Below, piece after piece: positions 62,492 through 64,000 of a stretch of 64,000 bases of DNA. The notes beneath the pieces were generated by a model that made no database searches, was not told the origin of the DNA, and was given only the letters and a program-made list of their open reading frames with translations. The translations under genes and the position numbers were made by a program. The stretch comes from Mesorhizobium sp. AR10 (lineage in GTDB: Bacteria > Pseudomonadota > Alphaproteobacteria > Rhizobiales > Rhizobiaceae): assembly GCF_024746795.1 (NCBI RefSeq), contig NZ_CP080524.1:1962001-2026000 (forward strand), read 5' to 3'. Position 1 is the first letter of the stretch, and every line of letters starts with the position of its first letter.

Positions 62492-62746
62492 ATGGGTATC
62501 GAAAGCCTTCTGGTCTTCATCATCATCGGTGCCATTGCCGGCTGGCTCGCCGGCCTCATCGTCTCGGGCTTCGGCTTTGGCCTGATCGGCAACATAGTCG
62601 TCGGCATCATTGGTGCGTTAATCGCCGGCTGGCTTTTCCCAAGGCTCGGATTCGCCATCGGCGGCGGTATTCTCGCCGCCATCATCAACGCCACGATTGG
62701 CGCCGTCATCCTTTTGGTGCTGGTCAAGGTGATGAAGCGAGCTTGA
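62492..62746 (+). CDS. GlsB/YeaQ/YmgE family membrane protein
   Basis: 84 residues with the ATG after TCGGAGGAATGCTCT. Three hydrophobic helices rich in Gly and Ile are seen: LLVFIIIGAIAGWLAGLIV, GLIGNIVVGIIGALIAGWLF and GGGILAAIINATIGAVILLV. This is the transglycosylase-associated (GlsB/YeaQ) family, linked to general stress in many bacteria. Its molecular role is unknown. Confidence 0.9.
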   Translation: MGIESLLVFIIIGAIAGWLAGLIVSGFGFGLIGNIVVGIIGALIAGWLFPRLGFAIGGGILAAIINATIGAVILLVLVKVMKRA

Positions 62747-62771
62747 GGCTCGACAAGAAAAAGGGCGCGCC

Positions 62772-62918
62772 ATGAAACAGAACACCCTCTATGTCGTCAT
62801 CGGCGCGCTCGTGGTCGTGGTCATTGCACTTGGCATCTACGTCTATCGCGAGCAGACCAAGCCGAAGGGCGTGGAACTCAAGATCGACGACAAGGGCATT
62901 TCGATCCAGCAGAACTGA
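62772..62918 (+). CDS. Short single-pass membrane protein
   Basis: 48 residues starting KQNTLYVVIGALVVVVIALG after the ATG at 62772. One helix (about 6-24) is followed by a charged tail (YREQTKPKG, then VELKIDDKGISIQQN). It lies 25 bases after the GlsB-type gene, in the same direction, so they are probably cotranscribed. GGGCGCGCC precedes the ATG; no strong ribosome site is seen. Similar short proteins are widespread in rhizobia, but no function is known to me. Confidence 0.7.
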   Translation: MKQNTLYVVIGALVVVVIALGIYVYREQTKPKGVELKIDDKGISIQQN

Positions 62919-62989
62919 ACATCTCAGGCACGGCGCTCCCAACGCGCCGGTGCCCACCCTTCATTCGACTCTTCAGGTCAGACCTTCAA

Positions 62990-63985
62990 GTGATACCTCG
63001 GATCGAGTTCAAGGCCAGCGAGGCTGTCCGAGCCGCGCTCTCAGCCATCGGGCGCACAGAAGATCTGCGCTTTTCTCCGGACAACCGACTGCTGGCAATT
63101 GCCGGATTTGCGCGAAAGCGCTGCCTGATCCTGAAGGTTGAGGTCGAGCCAGCGCCTGATGATCCCCAGGTCACCATCCATGATTTCATGGAGCTGACTT
63201 CGGAAGGCATTGGGGAGATCCATGGCCTCGATTTCATCGATGACCAAACCCTGGTTGTCGCCAATCGCGACGGGATGATTGCGATATTTTCTCTGCCGGG
63301 GGGAGAGCCGGCCGGCCGCAGCCGCGAAATTGCACCCATTCGCCAGATAAAGGGCGGTCTGTTCTGCAAGCTCAAGACACCGGGTTCGGTCGTCGCCAGA
63401 CAGGATCAGCGTGGCCGGGTCAGCCTGCTGGTCTGCAACAATTACAGGAACCAGGTCACCCGGCATGTGGTCGACCGGCGATGGGGCTATCGCGCGCGAA
63501 AGAACCACCTCCTTCTCAAACATGGTCTCGATATTCCGGACGGCATCGCCCTCAGCCATGACGGCCAATGGGTCGCCGTCAGCAGCCATGGCACCAACGA
63601 CGTGAAGATCTACAGCATGTCCGCGGCGCTCGGACCGGACACCGAGCCCGCTGGAATCCTCGAAAACGCCAATTATCCGCATGGCCTTCGCTTCACGGGC
63701 GATGGCCGGCATATCCTTGTCGCCGACGCTGGCAGTCCAATGCTGCACATCTATGACAGCGATACAGGCTGGAATGGGCGCCATACGCCTTCCCGATCTG
63801 TTGCCGTTCTCGACGATGAAACCTTCAAGCGCGGCAGGGCCAGTCTCGAGGAAGGCGGCCCGAAAGGCCTCGACATCGACCGATCCGGCCATGTTGTGGC
63901 GGTAACCTGCCAGGAGCAGACGCTGGCCTTCTTTCCGCTGGCATCGATGGCCGGTCAGCCACTGGAGCTTCTGCGCCAGACTTAA
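62990..63985 (+). CDS. Beta-propeller (YVTN/WD-like) protein of unknown function
   Basis: 331 residues from a GTG start; a later start is possible because no clear ribosome site is seen. Repeated propeller-like motifs appear: LRFSPDNRLLAIAG, LDFIDDQTLVVANRD, IALSHDGQWVAVSSHGTNDV, LRFTGDGRHILVADAGSPM and LDIDRSGHVVAVTCQEQ. There is no signal peptide, so it is probably cytoplasmic. The fold suggests a lactonase-like or scaffold protein; no catalytic site can be assigned. It ends 15 bases before the window edge. Confidence 0.75.
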   Translation: MIPRIEFKASEAVRAALSAIGRTEDLRFSPDNRLLAIAGFARKRCLILKVEVEPAPDDPQVTIHDFMELTSEGIGEIHGLDFIDDQTLVVANRDGMIAIFSLPGGEPAGRSREIAPIRQIKGGLFCKLKTPGSVVARQDQRGRVSLLVCNNYRNQVTRHVVDRRWGYRARKNHLLLKHGLDIPDGIALSHDGQWVAVSSHGTNDVKIYSMSAALGPDTEPAGILENANYPHGLRFTGDGRHILVADAGSPMLHIYDSDTGWNGRHTPSRSVAVLDDETFKRGRASLEEGGPKGLDIDRSGHVVAVTCQEQTLAFFPLASMAGQPLELLRQT

Positions 63986-64000
63986 CGCACCTTTAACACT

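Overview
The window looks like chromosomal DNA of a GC-rich alphaproteobacterium of the order Hyphomicrobiales, most likely Mesorhizobium or a close relative. Evidence: codon bias; many ABC sugar-uptake clusters next to Gfo/Idh/MocA and epimerase genes; a C-P lyase cluster with a PhoCDET-like PhnCDEE transporter; and rhizobial palindromic repeats whose translations end up inside proteins. This is inferred from gene content, not from a database search. I see no rRNA, tRNA, CRISPR array, insertion sequence or phage gene.

Layout. (1) 1-6137: a sugar/sugar-acid module with a FadR-type regulator (cut by the window edge), an enolase-superfamily dehydratase, three TIM-barrel epimerases and a Gfo/Idh/MocA dehydrogenase. 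Two TGGT-N3-ACCA sites lie between its divergent arms. (2) 6159-17069: phosphonate/phosphate uptake (phnC, phnD, two phnE) and C-P lyase (phnG, H, I, J, K, L plus a hexapeptide transferase), with divergent phnF. phnM and phnN are not in the window, and a 64-residue membrane protein gene lies antisense between phnI and phnJ. (3) 17343-26180: an Rbs-type ABC importer, a zinc alcohol dehydrogenase, a frameshifted aldo-keto reductase, an altronate/galactarate dehydratase-family protein and a regulator with two HTH domains. (4) 26248-29529: secreted copper-handling proteins (DUF2946, PCuAC, YcnI, CopC-CopD). (5) 29677-39971: 6-phosphogluconate dehydrogenase, a LacI regulator and a CUT1 sugar importer with an epimerase, an oxidoreductase and an aldo-keto reductase. 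Two identical LacI-type operators flank the divergent promoter.

(6) 40069-55446 is the most unusual region. It is a block of exported proteins rich in peptidases: a trypsin-like zymogen with its Arg activation site and S1 Asp, a V8-like serine protease, a MORN-repeat protein, a MEMO-CapA fusion, a WD40-caspase, a single-TM protein, a small Cys-rich protein, a second caspase with a twin-arginine leader, and a divergent protein with a degenerate caspase fold followed by an intact one. Five of these genes form a tight minus-strand operon. I propose, as inference, that the block is an extracytoplasmic proteolytic or sensor system. A palindromic repeat sits in frame in the signal-peptide region of the MEMO-CapA gene.

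(7) 55538-63985: housekeeping and small genes: a Zur/Fur-type regulator, a LysE exporter, DNA polymerase I, a candidate sRNA with two CU-rich hairpin loops, an M20 peptidase, an RNase D-like exonuclease, three small proteins and a beta-propeller protein.
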